Positions 1 to 12,176 of a stretch of 64,000 bases of DNA are shown piece after piece. The translations under genes were made by a program, and so were the position numbers. Under the pieces are notes generated by a model. The model searched no databases and was not told where the DNA came from. It worked only from the letters and a program-made list of their open reading frames with translations. The DNA is taken from contig NW_006494719.1 of NCBI RefSeq assembly GCF_000471905.2, positions 717,857-781,856 of the forward strand. Direction: 5' to 3'. This DNA comes from Amborella trichopoda. Its lineage: Eukaryota > Streptophyta > Magnoliopsida > Amborellales > Amborellaceae. Each line of letters starts with the position of its first letter. The first letter of the stretch is position 1.

Positions 1-435
1 CTATAGGCGAAAATGAACAGTGATTTCGCCTACCCTCGTCCCCATCCAAAGTTCATCACACGGTCATGATTGTTTGGTAGTGTTTCATTTTTACAATTTT
101 TCTATAAATTGGAATGACCTGAAATTTGGAGCGTGTGTACATCTTAGTGATGCGCATGTAATAAAAATATAAAAAAACTAATTCACAAAAAATAAATTGA
201 CCGAAATACTCCCAAAATGTTTTGGGAATATTTTGGTCAATTTGTTTCATGTAAAATATTTTTTTTGATATTTTTCATAGATTCACTATTTTTGATGAGT
301 ACACACTCCAGATTTTAGGTTATTCCGATTAGTAAGAAAAAGAAAAAATGAAACACTGTCAGACAGTCGTGAACATGCGATGAACTTTGGACGGTGATGA
401 GGGTAGGTGAAATCACTGTTCATTTTCGCTTATAG
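1..435. mobile_element. Foldback MITE-like element
   Basis: The two ends are long imperfect inverted repeats. The left end starts ctataggcgaaaatgaac and the right end reads its reverse complement (ctataagcgaaaatgaac), and the match runs inward for well over 100 bases. The centre is itself palindromic around 205-245, so the whole unit can fold on itself. There is no coding capacity. The window begins at or very near its left end, so the left target-site duplication cannot be read and the superfamily is not assigned. Bases 436-468 between it and the next LTR are AT-rich and end in a TA run. Confidence 0.7.
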
Positions 436-1044
436 GTATTTTGTAGTATCTTCCTATATATATATATATGGTTAGATACCTTGATCTCACCCTTCGGGTA
501 GGGATGACCTGGTGACATGGCTCCGGGTTCGAGATGTACTCGGGACCTGAAGTCGTTCTCTCGGAACCATGTAAGGAGGCCTCAGACAGGAATACCAACC
601 GGTGAGAGAGGAATTTGGGGCATGAGGCGGGACTCACCTCACGTGGGTCAGTGATACACTCGGACTACTTGTGTGGGTGCCCTCTTAGATCACGTGGAAT
701 GCCTCTTGGCCTGTGGCTTGTTTGGAATCGCCTCCCTTGACCTGTTATTCTTACCTGCGACCACATGCACACATTAGGATACAAACAGGTGGGTCTGAGG
801 ACCGCACCTTATCATAGGGTGAGCGCACACGTGCGTGTGTACTTAACAGAGAATGAATGAATTAACATAATGGAGTCCGTGTCAATTCGATAGCCTTACG
901 GCGTCTCCTTGACGAGGGACTCTTAGTGCATATTTTACAATAAAGACAAAGGGAAAACGGGGTTAGATGGGGAAGATACATTAGAGAGAAGAGAATTTTA
1001 AGGATGAGAGAAAGAAAGAGAAGAGGATAGTGAGAGCAAAAGAG

Positions 1045-1420
1045 ATGAAGGCTGGTTTGGCTTTCATCCAGCTCTTCAGAGAAAGAATAAAAAGAGTAAA
1101 GAAAGAAAAGAGAGACGAAGACTAGTTTGACTTTTACCTAGTTCTTTCGAGAAAGACGAAAAAGGGAAACAAAGGTTGGTCTGTTTTTCATCCAGATACT
1201 TCAGAAATAAAATGTATTTTTGAAAGAAAAGAGAGAAAAAGATACGGAGGCTGGTTTGGCTTTCACCCAGATCCTTCAGAGAAAGAGAAGGGAGAAACAA
1301 AAGTTGGCTTGTTTTTCACGCAGATTCTTTAGAGAAAGTATTCATTTTATAGAGAGGAAGAATAAAAGGGTTGTGAGAGGGAGAAGGTTAGCTTGACTCT
1401 CGCTAAACCTTCCAAAAGAG
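1045..1420 (-). repeat. Hairpin array 1 in A LTR
   Basis: About six diverged units of 55-75 bp in GA-rich DNA. Each holds a short inverted repeat: gctgg/ccagc at 1051-1072, actag/ctagt at 1121-1142, ggttagc/gctaaacc at 1386-1409. Arm sequences change between units while the pairing is kept. Confidence 0.6.
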
Positions 1421-1502
1421 AGAAGAGACGAAAAAGAATAAGAGAAGAGAGGAGAAAATAAGTGAGAAGAGAAGTGAAAGAGAGTGAAGAAGTTTGACCC
1501 GA

Positions 1503-1725
1503 CGGCTAGGCTGGCATAGTGGCAAGACTGGCGCAGTGGCTAGTTTGATGCCGCAGCTAGACTGACATGGTGACTAGACCGGCACGATGGCTAAATTGCA
1601 CCGTAACAAGATTGGCACGGTGGCTAGTCTGACATAGCGGCTAATCTGACGCAACACCTAGACGGGCACGGTAACTAGATCGACGTGACAATTAAACTGC
1701 TCGGTAGCGAGACTCGCATGGTAGT
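1503..1725. repeat. About 20-bp tandem array
   Basis: Roughly eleven diverged copies of a unit like ggctagactggcacggt. Related arrays lie at the same LTR position at 15110-15345, 53858-54065 and, in opposite orientation, 59600-59815. Confidence 0.65.
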
Positions 1726-1849
1726 ACAAGGCTCAGCTTACCCTTTGGTCAAGCAAACAAAGGAGAGAAAAAGAAGAGGAGAGAGAAAGAGGAACACAAC
1801 AGTAAACGTTGACATGTGAGACAGGAGAAAGAGAGAAGAGGAAAGAGAG

Positions 1850-2490
1850 AGAATGTCGCGCTCGACAGTGTATGCTGCCGTGCACGATAGAAGAAAGAAA
1901 GAAGAGGGAGTAGAGAGAAGGTCACGCTCGACAGTGTACGCTACCATGCACGACAGAAAAAGAAAGAAGAGGGAGAAGAGAGAAGGTCGCACTTGGCAGT
2001 GTATGCTGCCGTGCACGATAGAAGAAAGAAAGAAGAGAGAGAAGAGAGAGGGTTGCGCTCGGCAGTGTATGCTGCCATGCACGACAGAAGAAAGAAACAA
2101 GAAAGAAGGTCGCACTCGGTAGTGTATGCTGCCGTGCACAACAAAAGAAAGAAAGAAGAGAGAGGAGAGAGAAGGTCGCACTCGGTAGTGTATGCTGACA
2201 TGTACGACAGACATAGAGAGGAGAGAGAAATGTCACGCTCGGTAGTGTGCGTTGCTGTGAGTGACAGATAGAGATAGAAGAGATATAGAAACATTATGCT
2301 TGGAAACATGCGCTGCTGTGCGCGACAGTCAGAGAGAGAAGAGAAAGAGTCACGCTCGGCAGTGTACCATGCCGTAGGTGACATACAGAGTGAGAAGAGA
2401 TAGAAACGTCATGCTCGATAATGTGCACTACCGTGTGCGACAAAGAGAGAGAAAAACGTCATGCTCTACAGCATGTGCTGCCGTGCCTGA
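1850..2490 (-). repeat. Hairpin array 2 in A LTR
   Basis: At least ten units of roughly 55-65 bp, built of a core like ctcggcagtgtatgctgccg followed by a GA-rich spacer. The core is an inverted repeat (cggcag/ctgccg). Short open frames across it are a by-product of the repeats. Confidence 0.75.
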
Positions 2491-4439
2491 CAGATATGGG
2501 AAAGCATGAGAAAAGAAAGACACAGAGAGAGAAAAAGGAAAGAGAGAAGGAAAGAAGAAGAGAGAGAAGGGAAAGAGAGAGAAAAGGAAAGAAGTGTGAC
2601 GACCCTAAAACTTTTTTTGATAGAAAAATAATCATAATAATAATAATAACAACAACAATAATAAATAATGATGGTAATAATAGCAAATAAATATGCATAT
2701 ATAATAAAAATAATGAAAATTGAAAATAAAATATAAAGTATGGACCATAGTATTAAAAGTATACCATGAGACTACCCTTTTTAATTAATGACGCTTTTGC
2801 ATCAAAAAGATTAAAAGAAACAATAAAATAATATATGAATGAGGTGTCCATCATTACACATTCATTAGTGTGAGGTGGCACAAAATAGTATTAAAGAATG
2901 AGAGGTGGCACAAAAAGACATGAGGTGGCTTAGAAATTAAAATAAATAAAATAAAAAGAGACACATGAAAGACATGTAAAATAAAAAGAGACACATGAAA
3001 GACATGTGTCAATTGGGTAGTAAATCTGTAACTTATAAATACTTACCATTTGCCCTTAACTAATCCTCAAATTGGTTTCTCTCTCTCTTCAACTCAAAGT
3101 GGGCTTCTTCTCTCTGTACGTAAGTCACCACTCTCATTTCAATCATATTTCTCTCTCCCTCATCATATCTTATTAATAATATTCTTATAATTCCAATTAT
3201 GGTAATAATATTCCAACTCTCATAAAAAAAAGTATTGCTATTATTATCTCATCATGATACTTTCTTTCTCTTATATCAATCATTTTTCTCCCTCATCATA
3301 TTCTAATTATGATACTCTCATTTCAATTATTTTCTCTACATCATCATACTCTCTTAATACTCTCAATATCATGTTAAATAACAATTCTCATAATGATAGT
3401 GTGCTTTTTAATCACGTTCTCATTACTAAGCTTTCATGATAATATTATGATGATAATATGATGGTATTCTTATAAAAATAATAATATTGGTTATATAATT
3501 AATATTTTCATTCTCATATTTTTATAAATATGTGATGATTAATAAAAAAACTTCTCTTGACATAGTAATGATTGATAATATTCTCATTATCATACTCTTT
3601 TGATAAAATCATGATTTTAATGTTAGTCTCATTATTCTAAAATGATAGTATTTTTATAGAAATAATATAATTAATAATTTCATGAAATATTATTTTCTCA
3701 TAATAATAATAATAATAATAATAATATTTCTCTCTCTTATATGAACGTATTAATCTTTCATCCCATATAAACTCATTTAGCCTCTTTTCGCATACTTTAG
3801 CTGAAGGGCAGTAATCTCAGTTTTGCTCTGACAGTAGTAAAACATAACCATCTCGTGACATATAAAAGTAAATGATCGCATTCTCCTGAAAAATAGTATG
3901 TTTCCGTACAACATCTTTATTTTATAAGTTTTATGCGTAAGTGATCTCATCTGCCTGAAAAATAGTTTGTTTTCAATAAAATAGTGATATCTCCATCCAA
4001 CATCTTTATTTTATAAGTTTTATGTGTTAGTGATCCCATTTTCTTGAAAGTAGTTTGTTTATAATAAAATAGTGATATTTCAGTCCATCATCTTTATTTT
4101 ATAAGTTTTATGCGTAAGTGAGGTCACTGTCTTGAAAAATAATCCTTTTAATGAAATTATGATATTTTTGTATTTAACTTTGAATTTTCTTAAAAAAAAC
4201 TCTTCTATTAATAATAGATTGTTTATTATATTACATTTCAAGAATGCCCTTTAAGAAATGCTATCTTTCATAAATTATTGCCAAAATGTTTGACTAGTTA
4301 CTTATAGATATTTCAATGAAAGTGATTGTTTAAATTGCTTCAAGTTAATTCCGGTTAATGATTTCAATGATACTTTGCATATATGGTGTTGCTGCTTTCC
4401 GATGTTTAAAGAGTTTCAGAGATACTTTAAGTATACAAG

Positions 4440-4680
4440 TGGACCTATCTGGGATACCGGTAGGGATTAAGTGGACTCACCTGGTTTGTCGGTGAGGTAT
4501 AAGTGGACCTATCCGATAGGCCAATAGGGATTAAGTGGACTCATCCGGTATGTCGGTAAGGTATAAGTGGACTTGTAGGGATTAAGTGGATCTATCGGCA
4601 TGCCGGTAGGGATTAAGTGGACCCATCAGGATGTTGGTAGGGTATTTAGTCAACCTACTTGGGACACCAGTAGGGTACTT
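4440..4680. repeat. Tandem repeats in solo LTR S
   Basis: Four to five diverged copies of a unit containing gattaagtggactcatc and ggtataagtggacctatc, with a period near 50-60 bp. Confidence 0.7.
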
Positions 4681-5069
4681 TGTGAAATCTTTTGAATGAT
4701 GTATTTCTGTTAAAGTGTTTATATGCATTTCAATCTTTTGGATTATGCTTAATTGTGCTTTTCTGAAAGAGAAATTGTTACCCACAAATGTTTTTGGCTC
4801 GCAATTCTTCCTCAGGTTGCTTTTAATATATACATTCTTTAGAAAAAGTTGATATCTTCCAACCATGATTATTTTTATGGCTATGATGATCACTTACTGA
4901 GTAGTTAAACTCATCAAACTATTATGAACTCTTTTCAGAGTAATTGTAGCATTACTATTCAGCAGGAGTAGCAGGAAAAGCTTTGAGGAAGTTTGTAATG
5001 GATAAATTCACTCTTGTAACTTTTGTACTATCAATGTTATGTATATATATATCCTCGTGTTAGTATAAG

Positions 5070-5178
5070 CTGTGAAATAAACTTTGTACAAGTCTGAAAT
5101 AAACTTTGTACAAGTCTTAAAAGCCTGAAATAAACTTTGTACAAGTCTGAAATAAACTTTGTACAAGTCTTAAAAGCC
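5070..5178 (+). terminator. Quadruple polyadenylation-signal repeat
   Basis: AATAAA occurs at 5076, 5098, 5129 and 5151, each inside the repeated block gaaataaactttgtacaagt. The spacing of 22, 31, 22 shows a 22-bp duplication followed by a 53-bp duplication. This is the likely 3'-end signal of the S family. Confidence 0.65.
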
Positions 5179-5556
5179 TGTGATTGGAAAAAAATTATTT
5201 TTAGAGCAATATATAAATCTCAAATTTATTTTTGTTCTTAAGATTAGTATGTCACACCTCAGGAATGTTAGTAAGCTTGAGGTGTGACAAGAAGAGAGAA
5301 AGAAGAAAGAGAAGAAGAGAGAGAAAGAAGACGAGAGAGAAAGAAAAGAGAGAAAAAAGAAAGAGAAAGAAGAAAGGAAAGAGGAGAGGAGAGAGATTGA
5401 AGATAGGAGAGAGAAAGTTATCTTTGAAGCCTAAGGGTTCCCATCCAAATTTTCTCTCTCCTATCTCTCTCTCCAAACTGTGACCCAAGACTTAAGCAAA
5501 AAGTCAAAATTTTTAATTGATGAAGAAGAGGTCCTTTACGTGAAGAGAGTACGTGC

Positions 5557-5563
5557 TTATATA
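5557..5563 (-). promoter_or_regulatory. TATA box of A LTR
   Basis: On the minus strand the sequence reads TATATAA. It lies at the same place relative to the conserved LTR blocks as the TATA boxes at 10369, 16451, 46872, 56103, 57964 and 62562. Confidence 0.6.
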
Positions 5564-7038
5564 GAGTGGGTCCCCAAACTTGGGTGGATAATCAAATTCT
5601 AACCTAATTGATGAAAATTAATAATTAAATAAAATAAAAAAATTCTAAAAAAATAAGCAAAATGATGATTTTGTCCCTGCACTAACAATATGTAAAATTC
5701 CAAATCAGTCCCTATAATGGCTGTTCAATTGTGCAAACTTCCTGTGGCTGATTTAAGGCCTTTCTGGTCTCCGTTTAGCCAAAAGATTATTATTTTCTTG
5801 ATCGGCTCGGGAAGACGATCATTTTGATACCCATTCGAGTCATGAATTGGAGTTTTGAACCATGATCATGACGCGACAAAAACATGAGAAAACGTGCAAT
5901 GCTAGATTTCGGATTTATTTGGTGGTTTCTTCGCTATAGCGTGATGAGCAAGTTGCCACGATCATTCTGCAAAAATAACAGCTCGTTTTGATGCCCGGAT
6001 GACCGTTTTCCAAATTGGAAAACTTTGGCTGGAATCTAGATTTCGGTGGTAGAAATTTGCCACTATTCATCCCTAATTTATGAGGAATTCGATCGTCCAT
6101 CACGCTCGAGGTTTGACTAGAAGGAAGGTCGCGACCTTGTGGTCGTAATGGGCCTGATTGCTCGTCGATTTGATATACAAGCGCCATGATACGGGCGTTC
6201 GATCGTGGAGACATGCTGTTAAAAATTTCCTGCTACTTTTGAAAATTTTTGGCAATCTTCTCTCTTCGATTTCTCTTAGCTCGAGGCGTGTCACTGTGTG
6301 TGCCGCATATCAAATTGATCGGGTCGATGAGATGAATATGTTCCCAAATTTTGGGCTCGATTCGACTCAAGATGAGGAAGATACGGTCATGGAATGTTTA
6401 CCTCGAAATGGAGAACCACGGAAACTAGTTCACCGAGGGTGCACTGTAATAGTGTACGACCTACCATTTAGGGTAAGTTGGTCATAACTTGCTCCAGAAG
6501 TGTCCAAATATACCGAAAATGGGTACTCTAAGGTTTACGAATGTTATGAATCCAATGGCGATGCTCTGGAGACTATTTGAGGCTCTCATAATGGTGTTGT
6601 AGTTCAAGGTCCATTTTTAGTATGATAGAGGCAGAATTTCTCAAAACTGTTTTATCGTCTGCCCTACCCTAAACTCGTCGGATTGCGACGAAACTTGGCA
6701 GCCCTTAGGCATGACCTTGATCCTTCTTAGGACATTTTGAGACTATCAAAACTTTCACTTGTGGATCAGGGCATATTGCCTTATGACTTTCGTAGTCCAC
6801 AGGCTTCTTGGTACTTGCGGATCTGGATCGTGAAATGCTTTCTCTTTATTTTCCTTGGGGATACAGTGTTGAAAAATATCTTCAAACAGCTTGCCCCACT
6901 GGATCAAACAAACACCAGAGGGATACTCGTGCAAAGTTGCTTCTCGGAGGGGTGACTAGGGTGCTCAGACATCTGGGAGCCTTGTTTAAGGGCTTGTAGA
7001 CCCAAATGTGGAGACTTAAGGGGGGAGAAGAGACTTGA

Positions 7039-7385
7039 GTTACTGATGGGGGACATCTCATAGAATGCCTATGGTCCACGTTGGGAACTCTTGTTTTGCT
7101 GCTGGTGGGGGACATCTCATGGAATGCCCATCGTCCACGTCGAGAGCTTTTCTCAGATTCCAACCACTATGGGCCTTGCTTAAGGGCTTGTAGACCCAAT
7201 CAGTTAGAATCTATGCATGTCTGGCAGTCAGAGGCCTTGCTTAAGGGATTTCTTCCCAATAGGTCAGATTTGTTTGTTTCTTCTGGTGGGGGACTTCTCA
7301 TGAAATTCTCATCATCCACGTCAGGGACTTTGTTTTACTGCTGTTGGGGGACATCTCATGAAATGTCCATCATCCACGTCAGGAG
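7039..7385. repeat. Dispersed 40-bp repeat, four copies
   Basis: Copies containing gggggacatctcatg followed by a ccac-gtc end begin near 7048, 7108, 7288 and 7346. A second short repeat (ttgcttaagggcttgtagac) lies between them near 6980 and 7174. Confidence 0.65.
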
Positions 7386-8219
7386 TGCTTCTTTGGATAG
7401 ACAGCCAAGGAGCCCTTGGTGGGTATTGTTTGCTGCTACACCAGGTTTGCTTTGATAAGTAGGTTACCTCTATGGGCCCCATCCTACTGAGTCCAGTTGG
7501 GGGTTTTTGTTGGTCTTTCCCGAACATCTGGTCTGGCCAGGGGGGGATGTTGGCGAGGCGGCCTTGAAAGGGCTCTACCTTGATTGCTGTGGGTAGGTAT
7601 TGACTTGATTTGACAGTTTATTGCTTCTGAAGAGGGTCTTTGGCTTGTCAGAATGACTATCTTGTTTTTGTTTGAGTTCTTGAGAATGGGGTTCTTTAAC
7701 ATGGAACCCCGACTTTCCGTCTTAGCGATTCATCTGACTCATGGGTCCTTTTATGAATGGACTTAGACTATTAGATTTTTCTTGAAGCTCTTTCCGTTTG
7801 GGTTCCAATAGCAGGGTATTTTGCATTGGGGATTTTTTTCTTTTTGAAGTGTTGTCTGAAGGCGCCTGTAGAGGCAAGCGCTGCATCAACATGTTTATTG
7901 ATCTGAGTGCCCTTTTGGGTTTTCACTTGGACTGGGGAAGCGGTGCCGTAAAAGAGGTTTTCACTAACTTCCTTTTTATTAGGCGCTTTTTCCCATGACC
8001 TGACGGCCATGTCTGCCCCTTTTCCATTTTTACTTATGGTGCCCTTTTCGAGTTTTCACCATGCCTGGTTTTTATTTTACGAAACACTTTTACTCATGGT
8101 TTCATGACCATGCCCGTCCGTCATTTTTACTTATGGCGTTCCCCTTTCGGGATTACAGCATGCCCGTTTTTTTTGTGGGGTGTGTTTAAGGCCATGCCTC
8201 TGGAACCTGGGTTATGATT

Positions 8220-9100
8220 TAAGGTTATATAGCCTTGACCATTATGCAAATTAGTTTAACTTCATGGGGTCAGGATGTGCGCTACAGTTTAAGATCATAT
8301 CACTTAGACTGTGATAGTTATGGATGATGATATGTGGGCCCGACTCACTGGGAACTGTTGCGAGTTTATGATGGGTAATGGAGATGGATGCACTAGGGAA
8401 GAAGTGAAGGCGGTATGTACGCACAGGTGGGCCAGCTAGGGGAAGCATGCATGGATTGGTATGAAAAGGGCAAGTGTGCAGCGAAGCCATCGATCCTCTA
8501 AGACCTAGGCTATGATTTAAGGTCATATTACTTGACCATTGTGCAAATCAGTTTAACGTCATGCGGTTAGGACGTGCACTACAGTTTAAGGTCATATAAC
8601 TTGGACCGTGATGGTGATGGATGATGATCTGTGGAGGCCATAGAGTGAGTATGGTGGCGATTTGACTCACTTGGGGGAGATGGCACGAGACCGTCTAAGT
8701 GTGATGGGTGGTGTTTTGTGTGAATAATGGTTAGGGGGTGGCTCATTAGCTGTTGGTGAGTATGGGTGATGGAATGGCTCACCGAGAGTTCATAAGCATG
8801 GGCTCGACTCACTGGGGAATGTTGTGAGTTTATGATAGGTAATGGAGATGGATTCACTGGGGAGGAAGTGAAGTTGGTATGTACACGCGGGTGGGTCTGC
8901 TAGGGGAAGCATGCATGGAATGGTACGCAAAGGGTGTGCATGCAACAGAGGGGGCACACAGGTGTGGCGGCGTGTTTAAGGTCGTGCCATCGGGACTTGG
9001 GCAAAGCAGTCTAATGCCATGCAGCCAAGATGTATGCTGCAGTTTAATGTCATGAAACTGGACCGTGGTTCGAAGCAATTTAACATCATGAGGTTAGGAC
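8220..9100 (-). repeat. 35-bp repeat array in A 3' region
   Basis: Irregular copies of a unit containing cagtttaaggtcatat and ggaccgtg. This is the reverse complement of the array at 42866-44680 in E, as expected for two copies of one family in opposite orientation. E inserted inside this array: the sequence before 9105 and after 48421 joins into one normal unit (ggttaggacgtg, then ctac). Confidence 0.8.
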
Positions 9101-10368
9101 GTGTGTGTTGGAAGATATTTTTCATTATCATGGGGCCCCTACTTAATAAAAGCCTAACAAATAGTGGAAATCCCGACAGTCTCAGAATACCCCTAGAACT
9201 GGTTAATATCTTCATGAGGACGCTCAAAAGACTCTTACCAGGTTTCGTCACATTTCGAGATGCCTAAAGCAGTGCAGACTGAGAAAATCGGCCTCTAGCA
9301 CCCTGAAATGGACCCTATAACTAGAATTACATTTTTAGTATCTCAATTTGTTGTGGAACCACTACCATTGGATCTGGCACGGTTGAAAAAGAGGTCAAAT
9401 TTAAGCCTGAATGGACACTCCATGAAGAAGTTATAGGTAAAAGAGTGAAACAGGAGGATCCGTACGCTTTTCCCGTGCGGCCACCTTGCAACTCCACACC
9501 ATTGAAGGGACAGTCACGACCAATGAATTTCGACACTCATATCTCACTCATCCGAGATCGGATCAAGCCCAAATTTTGTGAGCGTATTCATCTCAGCAAG
9601 ACGAGCGTTTCGATATGTGGCACGCCACATGATGACGCCCAAGCATGAAGAAAAGCTAGAGAGAAGTTACTGATCCGTGAAGATAGTGCAGGAAAATCAA
9701 CAACGTTATGCCTCGCTCGAGCAACAAAATCATGCCGCCCGCGAGCCCGAACGATGTGAGACAAATTTCATCGCGGACGTAAGGTCTCAGGCTATCTCTG
9801 ACCCGAACCCCGTGCATGATGAATGGTCAGATTCTGCACACTAAGCTGACGAAGCAATTGCAAATTCTGTCCCTGGAATTCAGGATTCCGACAAAAATTC
9901 CAAAGTTTTAAAATCTTTGTTCGGGCACGGAATCAAGCTGCGTTTGTTGTTCCACGATTGTAACGGCATGCTCAGTGTGATCTAGTGAAGAAATCACTAA
10001 AAACATCAAGGAACGAGCACACTATTGATCCAAAGTTTCAAGATCCATTCAAATTTCATGTCCCATGATCGGGCCCTAAAAACACGATTCATGACTTGAA
10101 GTTGATATCAAAACAATCGCCATGTTGAGCTCTACAAAAAAACAATCATCTTTCGATCAACCGGGCATCAGAACGACCTTGGATCAACCATGAAAAATCA
10201 TGCACGTTCTAGGGCAACATAGGGACTATTCTAGACTTTTACAAATTGTTAGGAAGGGGCAAATATGTCATTTTGTGTCCTATTTTTTAATTTCTTTTAA
10301 TTCAATTTAATCTTAATTTCTAGCAGTTAGGGTTACGTTTGATCATCCACCCATGTTTGGGGCAAGTT

Positions 10369-10452
10369 CTATATATACCACGTACCATCATTGTACACTG
10401 GGGGCAATACACACACACACAGAATACACAAAGAGAGTTTTTACTGAATAAA
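10369..10452 (+). promoter_or_regulatory. LTR promoter and poly(A) signal
   Basis: TATATATA at 10370-10377 is followed about 70 bases later by AATAAA at 10447-10452. That spacing suggests transcription starts near 10400 and that R is short. Everything from about 10470 to 11774 would then be an unusually long U5/leader. The 3' LTR has the same layout, with the weaker signal AATACA at 46953. Confidence 0.6.
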
Positions 10453-10534
10453 GTTTCTCTTTCTTCTCATTGTTGGGTCACGTTTGGAGAGAGAGAGTAA
10501 GGTGAGAGAAATTTTTGGATCGATAACCTTAGGC

Positions 10535-10550
10535 TCAAGGTAAACCTTCT
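10535..10550 (+). promoter_or_regulatory. Conserved AAG|GTAA splice-donor-like site
   Basis: AAGGTAA followed by a CTCTC tract appears at 10537, 47043 and 58109. The form is AAGGTCACT at 62711 and AAGGTAACT / AAGGTGACT on the minus strand in LTRs II and III (near 16300 and 55970). It lies just before the CT-rich hairpin array. No acceptor was identified. Confidence 0.4.
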
Positions 10551-10624
10551 CTCTCTTCTTTTTCTTTTTTTCTTCTCTCTCTTCCTCTCCTTCTTCCTCT
10601 TCTCTATCTCGGCTCCCCTCTAAG

Positions 10625-11200
10625 GTCATGCACGGTAGTGACAGTGCCGTGCATGCCTCTCCTGTGGTCTCACAGCGCCATGTGCGAGCCTCCTTCTCCT
10701 TCTGTTCTTCCATCTCTACTTGCCAGCGGGGCTTGCAGAGGACATTGCTCATTGCCGTCCTAGATGCATCCTCAATGCTTGTGTGAAGAGCGTAGACGGC
10801 AAAACTATTGCCTCCTGCAAGGGGCTTCCCCCGTCGTACACCTATCGCAGACATCGATGCCTATCACCGCCCGCAAGAGGTCTCGACAATGTCTATCGTC
10901 GCCTGCGAGCTTTCTTCGCATGCGCGGTGCCTATCGCCGTCCGTGAGCCTCCTTCGTGCGTTCAGTGCTCATCATCGCTCCCCCTACATTCCACTCCTAC
11001 CGCCATGAGCCTCATGAGAACTATCGCTTTGCACTTCGCAAATGGCTATTGCCACATGCTTAACGAGAGGCTATCGCCACCCTCGTAGGGGTGCGCTACC
11101 TTCTTGTGTTGCCAACAACAATGCCTAGCGCAGTCTGTCGTTCCCTGCTTCCCGTCATGCCGTGAGCAGTAGTGTTCAGCACTGTTCAAGGCCCGTGACA
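10625..11200 (+). repeat. Hairpin array in E 5' LTR
   Basis: The first unit is a perfect inverted repeat, catgcacgg (10627-10635) with ccgtgcatg (10647-10655). Later, weaker units around cctatcgcc / cgcctgcgag follow to about 11200. This is the position equivalent of the arrays at 47128, 58320 and 62840. Confidence 0.65.
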
Positions 11201-11774
11201 CTGCCACTCCACGGTCCGGGGTGGCACCGCCATATCGGCTTCGATTTTGAGTAGTCTTGCTATCGTGCTGGTCTTGAGTACCATGCCCTTCTTGCTACCT
11301 CCGAGTCGGTCACTGTCCGGCTATCAAGCTTGTCACATCCCTTCATCAAGTTTTCTTCTCTTTTCAACCTTTGCTCGAAACTTCCACTCAACCATCCTAA
11401 CCTCTCACATTCTTAGCTACACGAATGTGCATTACCCTAAGACAAGGGTGGGTCTCTTCGACTCACTTGTCTTGGAAATTAACTATAGAAGTGTTGTGTA
11501 GAAAAACAAGGAGATTACAAGTCAAGGGAGGGGATTTTGAACCAGCTAATGCAGTTGGGGGGCTTTTCAATGTAATCTAGGAGGGTGCCCATGCGAGTCA
11601 GCTCGAGTAAGTCCCAAACCCACCTGAAATTCCTCTCTCATCGGTTGGTATACTTACCCTTGTTCTTGAGTAAGGTTCTGAGAGAGTGATCTCAAATCTG
11701 AAGTTCACTTGAAACCTGAGATACGTGCCGCCAGATCATCTAGATCCGGAAAGCGAGATTGAGGCACCTAACCA

Positions 11775-11794
11775 GCTTGGGACTCCACTGGGGA
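11775..11794 (+). other. Primer-binding site of element E
   Basis: Just after the LTR end (acca) comes gc and then tgggactccactgggga (11778-11794). It begins TGG, as expected for pairing with the CCA end of a tRNA. The tRNA species is not assigned. Confidence 0.7.
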
Positions 11795-12176
11795 CTTACT
11801 ATCCCTTGATTAGTATCTTCTTTCACTTTCTGCATTAATTTCTATGGCATCTGGGTTGTTCAACCCTTTCATCCTAGTCGGGGACTTTCTTATCCCTATA
11901 CTCATGACTGCTTCGGGGAAGCGAACTGCTCGAGCTTCATTCCCTACTCTCTTGCTGAGTCGTGACTCACAGTCCGGCTCCTAGGTTCTTTCCTGGGTTG
12001 GTGCGAGAGGGGACTTAAAGGTTTTTGACTCCCTGCTTCCTCGCCCTGGTGGACCCTCCACAAAGGCCGCTTGCATTGGTAGCACATCTACCACACACAA
12101 TACACACCCTGCTACCAGCAAGTCTCTTACCGGTCATACTGTTGAGGCACGTCAGAAGGCTGGCCCCGCCGCTTTT
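11795..12176 (+). other. Leader between primer site and gag of E
   Basis: No open frame or repeat of note. Its downstream end passes into the gag reading without a clear start codon, so the true gag start may lie here. Confidence 0.5.

Larger units (their letters stand above)
2595..5289 (+). mobile_element. Solo LTR S, a different family
   Basis: Starts tgtgacgaccct and ends gaggtgtgaca, flanked on both sides by agaag (2590-2594 and 5290-5294), a perfect 5-bp target-site duplication. There is no coding region, primer site or internal domain, so it is a solo LTR, probably left by recombination between the two LTRs of a full element. A TATA box (TATAAAT, 3034-3040) gives plus orientation. The LTR is AT-rich with several internal repeats: a diverged unit of about 120 bp at roughly 3830-4140, a block at 4440-4680, and four AATAAA signals near the end. 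The last 41 bases form a hairpin (tgtcacacctc...gaggtgtgaca). It sits in the GA-rich part of the A LTR. Confidence 0.85.
469..6888 (-). mobile_element. 3' LTR of element A (Tat-lineage Ty3/gypsy)
   Basis: Read on the minus strand this LTR starts tgtttgaagatatttttc (at 6888) and ends with cca (at 469). Both ends match the LTRs of element E at 9106 and 48420. It spans 6.4 kb because a 2.7-kb solo LTR sits inside it (2595-5289); without that it is about 3.7 kb. The minus strand upstream of its start reads gtggggcaagc, close to E's polypurine-like gtggggcatgc, so this is a 3' LTR with the element body to the right. Left of 469 there is no primer-binding site. Inside are a TATA box, a CT/GA-rich leader and hairpin arrays. 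Confidence 0.85.
6889..9105 (-). other. 3' internal (non-coding) region of element A
   Basis: Minus-strand continuation of element A between integrase and 3' LTR, cut at 9105 by element E and resuming at 48421. No domain is readable. Blocks shared with E (44690-45590, reverse complement) and B (60295-61257) include the stretch with ctgctacaccaggttt near 7435 and the atgcccgtccgtc stretch near 8110. It holds a 40-bp repeat block and a 35-bp repeat array, listed separately. Confidence 0.75.
9106..11774 (+). repeat. 5' LTR of element E
   Basis: Begins tgttggaagatatttttc and ends acctaacca. It is collinear with the 3' LTR at 45590-48420. It contains a TATA box at 10369, AATAAA at 10447, a conserved CT-rich leader with a possible splice donor at 10539/10540, and a hairpin array. 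It is followed directly by the primer-binding site. Confidence 0.9.

Noticed and set aside
1738-2384. Overlapping open frames on both strands
   Set aside because: They arise from the tandem hairpin repeats of the A LTR.
6158-6487. 109-codon plus-strand frame as a host gene
   Set aside because: Lies inside the A LTR; the same block is present in other LTR copies with stops.
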